The notes under the pieces: generated by a model
Told to the model about the DNA's origin: nothing
The model's database searches: none
What the model saw: only the letters and a program-made list of their open reading frames with translations
In this document: positions 53,688 through 62,566 of the stretch, in pieces
Layout: the number at the start of each line of letters is the position of its first letter
Position numbering within the stretch: position 1 is the stretch's first letter
Assembly (NCBI RefSeq): GCF_000341225.1
Contig: NZ_ANAC01000011.1
Coordinates: 372,001-436,000 of the forward strand
Origin: Nocardiopsis alba DSM 43377
GTDB lineage: Bacteria > Actinomycetota > Actinomycetes > Streptosporangiales > Streptosporangiaceae
Length of the DNA stretch: 64,000 nt
Reading direction: 5' to 3'
Program-made: the position numbers and the translations under genes

Positions 53688-54596
53688 ATGTGGTTCAGAC
53701 ATCGCCGGGCGAGGTCCGTCTCGGCCCTGGCCGTCGCCGTCCTGTCGGTGACCTCGGCCTGCTCCGCCGACCGTGAAGAGGAGTCCCTGATCCACGCGGA
53801 CTCCCTGGTCATCGCGGTCAAGGAGGATCAGCCCAGGCTGGGGGACCGGGGCGAGGACGGGGAGTTGGAGGGTTACGACGTGGACGTGGCCCGCTACATC
53901 GCCGACTACATGGGGATCGAGGACGTGGAGTTCATCGGCACCACCTCGGCCCGGCGCGACGGTCTCCTGGCCCGACCCGGGCCGGGCGGGTCCCCCACGC
54001 CCGAGACCGACCCCACGGGGACGCCCGAGCGGGCCGACATGGTGGTGGCGACCTACTCCATCACCCCCGAACGCAAGACCCGGGTGACCTTCGCCGGTCC
54101 GTACCACGTGGCCAAACAGGACATCCTCGTGCGCGCCGACGACGATGAGGTCTTCGAGGCCCGTGATCTGGAGGGCCGCACCATCTGTCAGGGAGAGGGC
54201 TCCTACTCGACCTCGCGTATCACCGCCGGCCTCGGCATCGATGTGCGCGAGGAATCGAAGATCGAGAGCTACAGCCGGTGCATCGAGCTCCTGGCCGAGG
54301 GCGAGGTGGACGCGGTCTCCACCGACAACCTCATCCTGGCCGGCTTCATGACCGAGTATCCGGGCGAGTTCCGTCTGGTGAACAACCCCTTCACCGACGA
54401 GAAGTACGGGGTGGGGCTCCCCTACGGGGACGTGGCCGCCTGCGAGAGGGTCAACGAGGCGATCAGCACGATGTACCGGGACGGGACCGCCGAGGAACTG
54501 TTCGAGAAGTGGTTCGAAGGGACCGGTATCGAGGAGTTCGACGAGAACGGTGAGGAGCGGACCTACAACGTGCCGCAGTTCGAGGGCTGCGAATAG
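53688..54596 (+). CDS. glnH: GlnH-like amino-acid-binding lipoprotein
   Basis: 302 residues. The signal peptide ends in SVTSAC, with the lipid Cys at C25. The mature part is a SBP_bac_3 domain (periplasmic amino-acid-binding fold): GELEGYDVDVARYIADYMG, DMVVATYSITPERK, VTFAGPYHVAKQDILVR, GRTICQGEGS, VDAVSTDNLILAGF. No ABC permease or ATPase is nearby, so it is a receptor, not a transporter part. In mycobacteria GlnH binds Asp/Glu and signals through GlnX. An extra Pro/Gly/Thr loop interrupts the first lobe. Confidence 0.88.
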   Translation: MWFRHRRARSVSALAVAVLSVTSACSADREEESLIHADSLVIAVKEDQPRLGDRGEDGELEGYDVDVARYIADYMGIEDVEFIGTTSARRDGLLARPGPGGSPTPETDPTGTPERADMVVATYSITPERKTRVTFAGPYHVAKQDILVRADDDEVFEARDLEGRTICQGEGSYSTSRITAGLGIDVREESKIESYSRCIELLAEGEVDAVSTDNLILAGFMTEYPGEFRLVNNPFTDEKYGVGLPYGDVAACERVNEAISTMYRDGTAEELFEKWFEGTGIEEFDENGEERTYNVPQFEGCE

Positions 54597-54602
54597 CCGG
54601 GA

Positions 54603-54626
54603 CCGGCCGTGAGAGCGGGCGGCCGG
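54603..54626 (+). terminator. terminator after the PknG-type operon
   Basis: CCGGCCG and CGGCCGG make a 7-bp stem over a 10-nt loop, 6 nt after the glnH stop. Confidence 0.5.
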
Positions 54627-54701
54627 GGTGGCTCGAAAGAGTCGTATGCAAGATACTGAACCGAATGTAGGACTTTGGAGGCACAGAGGAGGAGTTGTCC
54701 G

Positions 54702-54995
54702 TTGACCATCGTCGAGTTCCTGAAGGCACGTCTGGACGAGGACGAACGTGCGTCCAAGGCCGTGCCCGTGGGATCACGCGGTCGCGAACGAGCGCTGGCC
54801 GAGGTGACGGCCAAACGCGGGATCCTCCAGGGTTACACCGAGGCGCACGGCGCGAGCATGCGCATCATCGACGGCTCCGGGGCTCAGGTCGAGGGCGACC
54901 CCTGGTCGGAACTCCTGGCCTGGCGACTGGCCATCAAACACCTGGCCGCCGTCTACCGGGGCCACCCCCACTACGACCCCTCCTGGGAGAAGTAG
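54702..54995 (+). CDS. DUF6221 family protein
   Basis: 97 residues. VEFLKARLDEDERAS at the start and the end LAAVYRGHPHYDPSWE are the DUF6221 signatures, a family common in actinobacteria without known role; ALAEVTAKRGILQGY is its central helix. The family's middle Cys pair is missing here. TTG start is well supported by AGGAGGAG 8 nt upstream. The last 25 bp overlap the convergent HAD gene. Confidence 0.8.
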   Translation: MTIVEFLKARLDEDERASKAVPVGSRGRERALAEVTAKRGILQGYTEAHGASMRIIDGSGAQVEGDPWSELLAWRLAIKHLAAVYRGHPHYDPSWEK

Positions 54996-55645
54996 ACCAG
55001 GAGGGCCTCGACCGTCGTGACGAGGTCGTGCCCCCGGACGTGAGGCTCGCCGAAGAGTTCGGGGAAACGCCCCTCCAGATGGGACGACCAGCCCGTCACC
55101 AGACCGGCGGCCCGCCCGCCCGCCACGTCCCAACCGTGGGCGGTGACCAGACCCGACCGGCCCGGCCCCGCCCCCAAGGCGTCGGCGACGGAGCGATAGG
55201 CGGACGGAGAAGGCCTCCACACCCTCGTACCGGTCGTCGGCGGCACCTCCACATCCAGACCCGCGTGCTCCAGGAGCGACCGGGTCCCGGCCTCGTCGAG
55301 AGGGCTCGCCACCACCGTCCGTACACCCGCGTCCCGAGCCAGGGAGAGCGCCTCGGCGGCCTCACGGCGCGGTTCGAGCCGGGTGAGACCGGCGACGATG
55401 GCGTCCTCGGCGGCCGGGGCGACCTGGTGGCCGGTGATGGCCCGCAGCGATCCCCTGGCCACGTCCTCGAAGCCGTACTCCTCGCCCAGAAGGGCCAGGG
55501 CGAACGCGTCCCTCATCAGGTGGTCGCACCAGCGGGCGATCAGGACGCGAGGGATGCCGGCCTCGCGGAACCGCCATTCCAGGGGGCCGAGCGGGAAGAG
55601 CGTGTCGAGTACGTCGAACACCAGGGCTTCGGGACGTCCGGTCAT
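54971..55645 (-). CDS. HAD family hydrolase (haloacid dehalogenase-like)
   Basis: 224 residues. The fold of type II haloacid dehalogenases is plain: VFDVLDTLFPLGPLEWRF with nucleophile Asp at the start (about D10), VVASPLDEAG for the second motif (Ser), RPSPSAYRSVADALG for the Lys/Arg region, and TAHGWDVAGGRAAGL for motif 4, which lacks the usual DD pair and has a single Asp. Soluble; substrate unknown. TTGGAG precedes the ATG. Confidence 0.8.
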   Translation of the reverse strand: MTGRPEALVFDVLDTLFPLGPLEWRFREAGIPRVLIARWCDHLMRDAFALALLGEEYGFEDVARGSLRAITGHQVAPAAEDAIVAGLTRLEPRREAAEALSLARDAGVRTVVASPLDEAGTRSLLEHAGLDVEVPPTTGTRVWRPSPSAYRSVADALGAGPGRSGLVTAHGWDVAGGRAAGLVTGWSSHLEGRFPELFGEPHVRGHDLVTTVEALLVYFSQEGS

Positions 55646-55698
55646 CGTGGCTCCAAGGGGGTGGGGGCCGGGTCCCCTCTACCTACCCACCCGCGGTC

Positions 55699-56460
55699 TC
55701 AGAAGACGACGTGGTCGTGGATCTCGTCCTCCAGGTGAGGTGGGAGGTCGGCCCGGATCAGCGCGTCGTGCAGGGAGAGGAACGGGGCCGCCGCACGGGC
55801 CCGGTCCAGGGCGAGGGCCTGCTCGTGGGTCAGCCCGGGAAGATCGGCGATCGCCTCGACCGGGGCCCGGTTGAGGTCCACCAGCCCGCCGTCGTCGTAG
55901 CCGGTGTCCAGGTCCGGACGCCCCACGCCCAGCTCGCGAGCGGCCCTCGGATCCTCCTCCAGGAGTCTTCGCGCCTCGGCGCGCAGCCGGACCCCGGCGG
56001 CGACGCGTCTCATCGCCCGCTCGTTGCGTTCCCGCACGGAGGCGTCCACGGGGCTCTCGTGGTCGATCCCACCGCGCCACCGCTCGTTCCCGGGGTCGTC
56101 CTCCGAGGCGGGGGCCTTCGGGGCGCCCTCGTTCGCGAGCGCGCCGTACAGGAGGAACGAGGCGATGAGGGTGATCACGATGTAGCAGCCGGCGACGCTC
56201 TTCCAGAGCACGGTGGTCTCGTCGCCGAGGCCGATGTACAGGAAGACCGGGAAGGCACAGACCGCTCCGACCAGGGCCCCCTTGTGCCGGTGGCGCAGAC
56301 CGATGTAGGCGAAGGTGAAGGGTGCCAGAGCGCCGCAGGTGAGGAAGGTGAGGAGCGTCGGAACACAGCCGACGGGCCTTGTATCCCCCTTCTCCGCCAC
56401 CGGGTCCTTCCGCGGGGTGTCCGAGGGACGAGAGTGATCGAAGGGGGATGAGGTCGACAT
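55699..56460 (-). CDS. helix-hairpin-helix membrane protein
   Basis: 253 residues. Two or three N-terminal membrane helices (about residues 30-110), an Arg/Glu-rich coiled stretch, then a C-terminal helix-hairpin-helix domain of the ComEA/T2SS-K kind: VDLNRAPVEAIADLPGLTHEQALALDRARAAAPFLSLHD (about residues 195-233). In ComEA this fold binds DNA outside the cell; here the domain seems to be on the cytoplasmic side if the N-terminus is cytoplasmic with an even helix count. No competence genes nearby. Function unknown. Confidence 0.8.
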   Translation of the reverse strand: MSTSSPFDHSRPSDTPRKDPVAEKGDTRPVGCVPTLLTFLTCGALAPFTFAYIGLRHRHKGALVGAVCAFPVFLYIGLGDETTVLWKSVAGCYIVITLIASFLLYGALANEGAPKAPASEDDPGNERWRGGIDHESPVDASVRERNERAMRRVAAGVRLRAEARRLLEEDPRAARELGVGRPDLDTGYDDGGLVDLNRAPVEAIADLPGLTHEQALALDRARAAAPFLSLHDALIRADLPPHLEDEIHDHVVF

Positions 56461-56609
56461 GTCGTGATCATATGGTGTGACCTCGGAGAAGACGTCGTCG
56501 GCCTCCGGTCGGCGAGCGCGCGGTCTCCGTGTGTCCTCGGTGGCCGGTTCCTGCGCATAGGGTTCCTGATGATCTGAGAACGAGCTCGGGAACGGCGACG
56601 GGTGCGGAG

Positions 56610-58076
56610 ATGACGGAGACGGTGGGGCGGACGACGGTCGAGGGTATCGACCCGGAGAGACTCCGGGTGTGCCTGGAGGTGTTGGCGAGCTCCGAGGAAC
56701 TGCCCGACGACCACCCCGACTCGATCACCTTGCAGCGGGCCACGGCCCGACTGTTCAAGAGCCTCAAGGAGCGGCGGCGCAGGGAACGCAGGGAGTCTCG
56801 AAAGGTCCACGACGCGGCGGTGTTCGCGGCCACGGCCACGGCGGCACCCGACCGGATCGACGACGAGACCAACGGTCGTGCCCTGACCAGCGGCAGCGCC
56901 GGGGCCCTGGCCGGGGTCCTGCGCAAGGCCCGCCCCTGTTACATCTGCAAGCAGAAGTATCAGGAGGTCGACGCCTTCTACCATCAGCTCTGTCCGGAGT
57001 GCGCGGCCTTCAACCGGGAACGTCGCGCCGCCAGGACCGACCTGACCGGGCGCAACGCCCTGTTGACCGGTGGCCGGGCCAAGATCGGCATGTACATCGC
57101 CCTGAGGCTGCTGCGCGACGGCGCCCACACCACGATCACCACGCGCTTCCCCAACGACGCGGTGCGCCGGTTCGCCGCCATGCCCGACAGCGACCGGTGG
57201 CTGCACCGGCTGCGGGTGATCGGCGTGGACCTGCGCGACCCCGGCCAGGTGCTGAGGCTGGCCGACTCGGTGGCGGAGCGGGGGCCACTGGACATCCTCA
57301 TCAACAACGCCGCGCAGACCGTGCGGCGCTCTCCCGACTCCTACGCGCCGCTCATCGCGGCCGAGGCGGAGCCGCTGACCGGGACCGGGCTCCCCGAACC
57401 CCTCGTGCTCGGTGGAGTGCGCCCCCAGGCGCTGGAGAGCGCGGACGAGACGGAGATCGCCCGGGTCGCCCCGCACACGTTGACCCCGGAGATGCTGACC
57501 TCGCTGGCGTTGACCACCGGCGCCGCCCACCCGGACCGGGCCCACGCGGGAGGGGCGATCGACGCGGGCGGCCTGGTGCCCGACCTGGCCCCGGTCAACA
57601 GCTGGACCCGAAGGGCCGGAGAGATCGACCCGGTGGAGATGCTGGAGGTGCAGCTCTGCAACGTGAGCGCGCCCTTCCTCCTGGTCAACCGGTTGCGCCC
57701 GGCGTTGGCGGCCTCCTCGGCCCGTCGTACCTACATCGTCAACGTGTCGGCGATGGAGGGCGTCTTCAACCGCGGCTACAAGGGGCCGGGCCACCCCCAT
57801 ACGAACATGGCCAAGTCCGCTCTGAACCAGCTCACCCGGACCAGCTCCGAGGAGATGCTGGAGAGCGACGGCATCCTCATGACCAGCGTCGACACCGGGT
57901 GGATCACCGACGAGCGGCCGCACCCGGAGCGTAAGCGGCTGGCCGAGGCCGGTTTCCACGCCCCGCTGGACCTGGAGGACGGCGCGGCCCGTGTCTACGA
58001 CCCCATCGTCCGAGGCGAGCTGGGCGAGGACCTGCACGGTTGCTTCCTCAAGGACTACCGCCCGGCCGACTGGTAG
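56610..58076 (+). CDS. long SDR-family oxidoreductase with Cys-rich N-terminus
   Basis: 488 residues. Residues 1-100 are helical and basic, then a CYICKQKYQEV...CPEC zinc-like knuckle (about 112-133), then a short-chain dehydrogenase domain: TGGRAKIGMYIA (nucleotide site), NNAAQT, VNVSAMEG (Ser). The YxxxK motif is TNMAK, so Lys is kept but Tyr is replaced by Thr, and about 70 residues are inserted before the Ser strand. HPHTNMAKSAL is, as far as I know, typical of this broad uncharacterised SDR group. The ATG follows GCGGAG. Confidence 0.83.
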   Translation: MTETVGRTTVEGIDPERLRVCLEVLASSEELPDDHPDSITLQRATARLFKSLKERRRRERRESRKVHDAAVFAATATAAPDRIDDETNGRALTSGSAGALAGVLRKARPCYICKQKYQEVDAFYHQLCPECAAFNRERRAARTDLTGRNALLTGGRAKIGMYIALRLLRDGAHTTITTRFPNDAVRRFAAMPDSDRWLHRLRVIGVDLRDPGQVLRLADSVAERGPLDILINNAAQTVRRSPDSYAPLIAAEAEPLTGTGLPEPLVLGGVRPQALESADETEIARVAPHTLTPEMLTSLALTTGAAHPDRAHAGGAIDAGGLVPDLAPVNSWTRRAGEIDPVEMLEVQLCNVSAPFLLVNRLRPALAASSARRTYIVNVSAMEGVFNRGYKGPGHPHTNMAKSALNQLTRTSSEEMLESDGILMTSVDTGWITDERPHPERKRLAEAGFHAPLDLEDGAARVYDPIVRGELGEDLHGCFLKDYRPADW

Positions 58077-58100
58077 GGAGACCGGTCCTCACACGGGTGC

Positions 58101-58130
58101 GGCCGCCGCCGGAGGGTCCCGGCGGCGGCC
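58101..58130. terminator. bidirectional terminator
   Basis: A perfect 12-bp stem (GGCCGCCGCCGG and its complement) with a 6-nt loop between two convergent genes. Confidence 0.8.
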
Positions 58131-58148
58131 GGCGTCGTGCGATCCGGG

Positions 58149-59162
58149 TCAGGGGCGAAGGACCAGCCGGACCGGGGAACCGACCCGGTTCTGAAGGCGT
58201 TCGACGGCCTCGGGCGCCTGCTCCAGGCTGAAGACCCCGCTGATGGAACGGGAGAAGTCCAGCCGGCCCGCGCGTACGAGGTCGACCAACTGGACGACGT
58301 CCCGGCCCTCGGAGCCGTAGTGGCCGAGGACCTGTTGCCTCAGATAGCTGAAGCGGGTGCCGTCCTGGACCTCCAACGGCTTGTTGGTCAGCCCCACCAG
58401 CACCAGACGGCCGTGTTCCCCCAACACCTGGACGGCCTGTTCACGGACGATCGGCACCCCGGCGAAGTCGAAGGCGACGTCCAGCCCCCGACCGTGGGTG
58501 AGCTGACCGATCCTGGTGAGGAAGTCGGCCGAGGTGGAGTCCAGGGCCACGTCGGCGCCGAAGGCGAGCGCCCGTTCACGCGCCTGTTCATCGGGGTCGG
58601 CGGCGATGATCGGCGCGGCCCCGGCCAGACGGAGCAGCTGGACGGCGTGGGCGCCCAGCCCGCCCACGCCCCACACGCACACCGCCTCGGCGGGACGCAC
58701 GTCGCCGGTGGTGGTGACCGCCGCCCAAGGGGTGGAGACCGCGTCCGGGATGATCGCCGCCTGCTCGAAGGGGAGATCGTCGGGGATCGGCACGAGCGTG
58801 TCCTCGCGAGCCAACGCGTACTCGGCCCACCCGCCGTCGTAGTCCACCCCTCGGGTGAGCACCCGGCCGCGGCGATCGTGCTCGCCGGCCTGGAGCGCGA
58901 CCCGGTCGCCGACGGAGACGTCGGTGACGTCCGGTCCGGTCTCCTCGACGACCCCGGCCACCTCGTGACCGAGCGTGACCGTGTCGCCCTTCAGGTAGAG
59001 CGGGGACAGGCCGCCGTCGATGAGGTGGACATCGGACAGGCACACCCCGGCGGCCTTCACACGAACGAGCACCTGACCGGGGCCCGGCGTCGGACGGGGG
59101 ACGTCGGTGACGCTCAGGGTCCGATCGGTGATGTTCAACCGGGCCGCGCGCATGGTGGCCAT
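58149..59162 (-). CDS. zinc-binding medium-chain alcohol dehydrogenase family protein
   Basis: 337 residues. GroES-like domain with catalytic-zinc ligands Cys (AAGVCLSDVH) and His-Glu (LGHEVAGVV), then the Rossmann domain (VWGVGGLGAHAVQLL, about residues 165-180). The four-Cys structural zinc lobe is absent (the place reads GEHDRRGRVLTRG), as in several bacterial MDRs. DFAGVP and the VLVGLTNKP strand are typical of the 6-hydroxycyclohex-1-ene-1-carbonyl-CoA/alcohol dehydrogenase groups; substrate unknown. ATG with GAGGG; a second Met lies three codons on. Confidence 0.88.
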   Translation of the reverse strand: MATMRAARLNITDRTLSVTDVPRPTPGPGQVLVRVKAAGVCLSDVHLIDGGLSPLYLKGDTVTLGHEVAGVVEETGPDVTDVSVGDRVALQAGEHDRRGRVLTRGVDYDGGWAEYALAREDTLVPIPDDLPFEQAAIIPDAVSTPWAAVTTTGDVRPAEAVCVWGVGGLGAHAVQLLRLAGAAPIIAADPDEQARERALAFGADVALDSTSADFLTRIGQLTHGRGLDVAFDFAGVPIVREQAVQVLGEHGRLVLVGLTNKPLEVQDGTRFSYLRQQVLGHYGSEGRDVVQLVDLVRAGRLDFSRSISGVFSLEQAPEAVERLQNRVGSPVRLVLRP

Positions 59163-59311
59163 AGGTCATTCCCTCACAGTCGTATCGGCGGCACGATCTC
59201 CACCACGATCATCACGCTTCGTGTATTCGGTGGTACGTGGACGACACGGGCGATAAGGGTCAGAACCCGCCTACTTTTTCGTCAAGCGGGCCGATCGGGA
59301 CGACTCTCCGC

Positions 59312-59962
59312 TCACTCCATGAGGCCGTTGCGGTAGGCCCAGGCGGCCACCTCCACACGGTTGCGCGCGCCCAGCTTCTCCTGGACCCGGGCCAGATGCG
59401 TCTTGACCGTGCTCACGGTGACGTACAGCTCCGAGGCGACCTCGGTGTTGGTGCGCCCCTGGGCCACCGAACGCACGATGTCCAGCTCGCGCGGGGTCAA
59501 CCCGCCCGTGTCCGGGGCCGGGGTCGGCGCCCCCGCCTCGGCGAAGTGCCGGAGCAGCCGGACCGTGATTCGAGGAGAGACCAGCGCGTCCCCACGGGCC
59601 GCGGCCCGCACCGCCTCGATCAGCAGCGCGGGTCCGGCGTCCTTGAGGAGGAAGCCGACCGCGCCCCCGGTCAACGCCGCGTGCACGTACTCGTCCATGT
59701 CGAAGGTGGTGACCACGACCACCTTCAACGGGTCGACCACACCGGGCCCGGCCAGCCGACGGGTGGCCGAGAGCCCGTCGATCCCCGGCATCCTGATGTC
59801 CATGAGGACCACGTCGGGACGCAGCTCCCGGGCGAGCCGGACGGCCTCGACACCGTCCCCGGCCTCGCCCACCACCTCGATGTCGTCCTCGGCGTCCAAC
59901 ATGTAACGGAACCCCGTACGGACCATCTGCTGGTCGTCGGCGAGCAGTACCCGAATCGTCAC
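59312..59962 (-). CDS. NarL/LuxR-type response regulator
   Basis: 216 residues. Receiver with LLADDQQMVRTGF, VVLMDIRMPG (about D54) and FLLKDAGP, then a LuxR HTH beginning GGLTPRELDIVRSVAQGRTN and ending VSTVKTHLARVQEKLGARNRVE. Overlaps the sensor kinase gene by 4 bp. Sister system to the pair at 34-36 kb, with similar gene order but different proteins. Confidence 0.93.
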   Translation of the reverse strand: MTIRVLLADDQQMVRTGFRYMLDAEDDIEVVGEAGDGVEAVRLARELRPDVVLMDIRMPGIDGLSATRRLAGPGVVDPLKVVVVTTFDMDEYVHAALTGGAVGFLLKDAGPALLIEAVRAAARGDALVSPRITVRLLRHFAEAGAPTPAPDTGGLTPRELDIVRSVAQGRTNTEVASELYVTVSTVKTHLARVQEKLGARNRVEVAAWAYRNGLME

Positions 59963-61176
59963 CGTGTTCGTTCCCTCTCTCCGGATACGGGGATCTCCGC
60001 CCGCACCGTCCAGCCCTGCCCGAATCCGTCGGGCCCGGCCGACAACGTACCGCCCAGGATGCGGGCGCGCTCGGCCATGCCGACCAGACCGTGCCCGCCT
60101 CCGGAGGGCCCACCGCTCCGTGCTCCTCCCCGACCGTCGTCGGTGATCCGGAGCAGGACCGTGTCGTCGTCGGACTCCACCACCACGGTGACCCGATCCG
60201 CTCCGCGCGCGTAGCGCAGGGCGTTGGTCACCGACTCCTGGGCGATACGCAGGATCGCCGTGCCCACCTCCACCGGCAGATCGGCGACGTCGGCGTCCGC
60301 GTGCACCGATACCTCAGGACGGCCGGGCGAGGCCGGCGCGGCCAAGGCCGCCAGACCCTCGGCCGGGTCGGGGGCGAGCGGGGCCTCCTCGGGGCCGCGC
60401 AGCCGCGAGACCATCCCGCGCATGGACTCCAGCGCCCGGCCGCCCGCCTCCTCGATCTCCGGCAGGGCCTCCCGCACCATCTCCGGTCTGCGGTCGGCCA
60501 CGTGGCGCAGGGCCTGGACCCGCACCACGATCCCGGTCACCTCGTGCGCCACCACGTCGTGCAGATCGCGGGCGATGGCCAGCCGTTCCTCGGCACGGAT
60601 CCGCCGGACCCGGGCGTCACGGTCGACCGCGCGCCAGCGCAGGTACAGCCCGGGGGCCAGGCCGAGCACGGCCACGAGCAGGGCGTTCTCCGCGTCGAGG
60701 ACGTAGGGCTCGCGCAGGTAGTCGGAGCAGACCGCGAGGAAGACCAGCGTCGCCACCACCGGCATCTGCCAGACCCGACCGCGCAGGGCCACCAGCGACG
60801 CGGCCACGACCATGCCGACGCCCTCGGACGCGACGATCGGATAGCCGAAGGTGCCCTTGGGCAGCGGCCACAGCAGAACCGAGGTCGTGATGACGACCAG
60901 CGGGACGGCGGCCCCGACGACGAAGGTGGTCCAGTGCCCCCGAGGCGGCCACAGCACGAGGAGCACGAGGACGACGCACACCGCCCCGGAGATCACCGGG
61001 GCGAAGTCCATGGCCGAGTGCGGCGGCCCCATCCAGTCGGTGATCCGCCGCGAGGACAGGACCGTCCTCAGATCCAGGGACCACAACGCGGCCATGGCCA
61101 GGAACACCAGGAACGCCCCCGTGCGCGCTCCGAGGACGGGCCGGGCGTCGAACGGAAGGTACCTGCTCAATGCCAT
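59959..61176 (-). CDS. sensor histidine kinase (HisKA_3 type)
   Basis: 405 residues from the chosen ATG (417 if the upstream ATG at 61212 is used). Five or six N-terminal membrane helices without a large outer domain, then IARDLHDVVAHEVTGIVVRVQAL (phospho-His) and an HATPase_c domain (QESVTNALRYARG, GGGHGLVGMAERARILGG). A TAGTCT box lies 7 nt before this ATG and no ribosome site is present, so a leaderless start is possible. It drives the response regulator downstream; the DUF418 membrane protein gene is divergent and may be a target. Confidence 0.9.
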   Translation of the reverse strand: MALSRYLPFDARPVLGARTGAFLVFLAMAALWSLDLRTVLSSRRITDWMGPPHSAMDFAPVISGAVCVVLVLLVLWPPRGHWTTFVVGAAVPLVVITTSVLLWPLPKGTFGYPIVASEGVGMVVAASLVALRGRVWQMPVVATLVFLAVCSDYLREPYVLDAENALLVAVLGLAPGLYLRWRAVDRDARVRRIRAEERLAIARDLHDVVAHEVTGIVVRVQALRHVADRRPEMVREALPEIEEAGGRALESMRGMVSRLRGPEEAPLAPDPAEGLAALAAPASPGRPEVSVHADADVADLPVEVGTAILRIAQESVTNALRYARGADRVTVVVESDDDTVLLRITDDGRGGARSGGPSGGGHGLVGMAERARILGGTLSAGPDGFGQGWTVRAEIPVSGERERTR

Positions 61177-61313
61177 GGTGGCCAGACTAGGTCGCCGGGC
61201 CGGGGTCGACATCCGCCGAAAGGACTAGCGGGTGTCGGACCTTTCCGCTGTTCGGTCGATGTGCGCGGGACCCTCGCCGAGCGAAGCTCGTCGGGCAGAC
61301 GAGGAGGAGTCCC

Positions 61314-62558
61314 ATGAACGAAGCGGTCCGCTCCCCCCAGGACGGGGACACGACGACACACGAGGGCGCGGTCGCGCGCCCTCCGGCCCGGACGGAACGA
61401 GTGGCGTTCCTGGACGTCGCCCGAGCGCTGGCGATGATCGGCGTGGTCATGATGAACGTGACCGCCGTCGCCTTCACGGCGGAGATGGTCGGCGAACGGG
61501 AGACGGGGACCCTCACCTCGATCGTGGACGGTGTCCTGACCCTGATCATGTCCGGCAAGGCCCGGGCCATGCTCATGGTGCTGCTCGGGATCGGCGCCGT
61601 CCTGGCCTGGCGTTCCGCCACCCGTCGGGGCGGCCGTCCCCTGGTGCTCATGCTGCGCCGCTACGCGGTCCTCGGGGTGCTCTTCGGCGTCCCGCACCTG
61701 CTGGTCTTCTCCGGTGACATCCTCACCCACTATTCGATCACCGCGTTGTTCCTGGCTCCGTTGATGCCGCTGTTGCTGCGGGGGTCGGTCGCGCGCCCGC
61801 TCTGGACCGCGGTCGGCCTGTTCGCCGTCGCCCCCCTGTTCGAGTACGGGCTGGACCTCGGGGGCGCCGACCTGGGCGTCCTGATCGTCCTGGTGCCGCA
61901 GACGCTCGGCTTCTTCTGCGTGGGCGTGTGGCTGGCCCGCCGTCCCGAACTCGACCCCGACTTCGCCGGGCGGACCCGGCTGATCGGCCGGATGATCTGG
62001 TCGGGCCTTCTCATGCAGGTCATGGGTCTGGTGGTCCTCTTCGGCTCCGACCTGCTCTTCCCGATGAGGATGGACGCCGACGGGGTGCCGATCATGACCC
62101 CCGAGGGCATGCCCGTGATCGAGCCGGGCGCCCAGATGATGACCTCCCTCTCGGGAACCTTCACCGGTATGGGCGGGGCGCTGTTCTACCTGGGACTGGT
62201 GTGGTGGCTGGTCCGCCGGGACGGCCGGGTCGCCCGGGCCCTGGGGGCGCTGACCCCGCTGGGGCGGATGACGCTCACGGTCTACCTGGCGAGCACGGCG
62301 GTGTTCCTGGTGTTGAAGCCCTTCGAGGGGCAGCTCCCGACGCTCGCCCACTACGCCTTGGGCGTGACCTACTTCGTGGTGATGGCCCTGGTCGCGCGCT
62401 GGTGGCTGGGCCGGTTCCGGCTGGGCCCCCTGGAGTGGGTCTGGAGGAGCCTCGTCCACCTGCGCCCCATGCCGATGCGGCGGCGCGAGACGGGCGTGGC
62501 CGAGACGGAGGCCGTGGCGTCCGCTCCGAGCGCGGGCGGCACCGGAACCGCGGCCTAG
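61314..62558 (+). CDS. DUF418 domain-containing membrane protein
   Basis: 414 residues, about 10 membrane helices. RVAFLDVARALAMIGVVMMN at the start and the C-terminal DUF418 half (GRMTLTVYLASTAVFLVL, FRLGPLEWVWRSLVHLRPMP) define the YeiB-like family, related to membrane acyltransferases. The usual His of acyltransferases is not evident. GGAGGAG precedes the ATG. Divergent from the two-component system, as often seen for target transporters. Confidence 0.87.
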   Translation: MNEAVRSPQDGDTTTHEGAVARPPARTERVAFLDVARALAMIGVVMMNVTAVAFTAEMVGERETGTLTSIVDGVLTLIMSGKARAMLMVLLGIGAVLAWRSATRRGGRPLVLMLRRYAVLGVLFGVPHLLVFSGDILTHYSITALFLAPLMPLLLRGSVARPLWTAVGLFAVAPLFEYGLDLGGADLGVLIVLVPQTLGFFCVGVWLARRPELDPDFAGRTRLIGRMIWSGLLMQVMGLVVLFGSDLLFPMRMDADGVPIMTPEGMPVIEPGAQMMTSLSGTFTGMGGALFYLGLVWWLVRRDGRVARALGALTPLGRMTLTVYLASTAVFLVLKPFEGQLPTLAHYALGVTYFVVMALVARWWLGRFRLGPLEWVWRSLVHLRPMPMRRRETGVAETEAVASAPSAGGTGTAA

Positions 62559-62566
62559 AACACTCC

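Noticed and set aside
51951..54596. A glutamine ABC transporter
   Set aside because: The binding protein has no permease or ATPase partner; the adjacent membrane protein has the GlnX plan, and linkage is to PknG.
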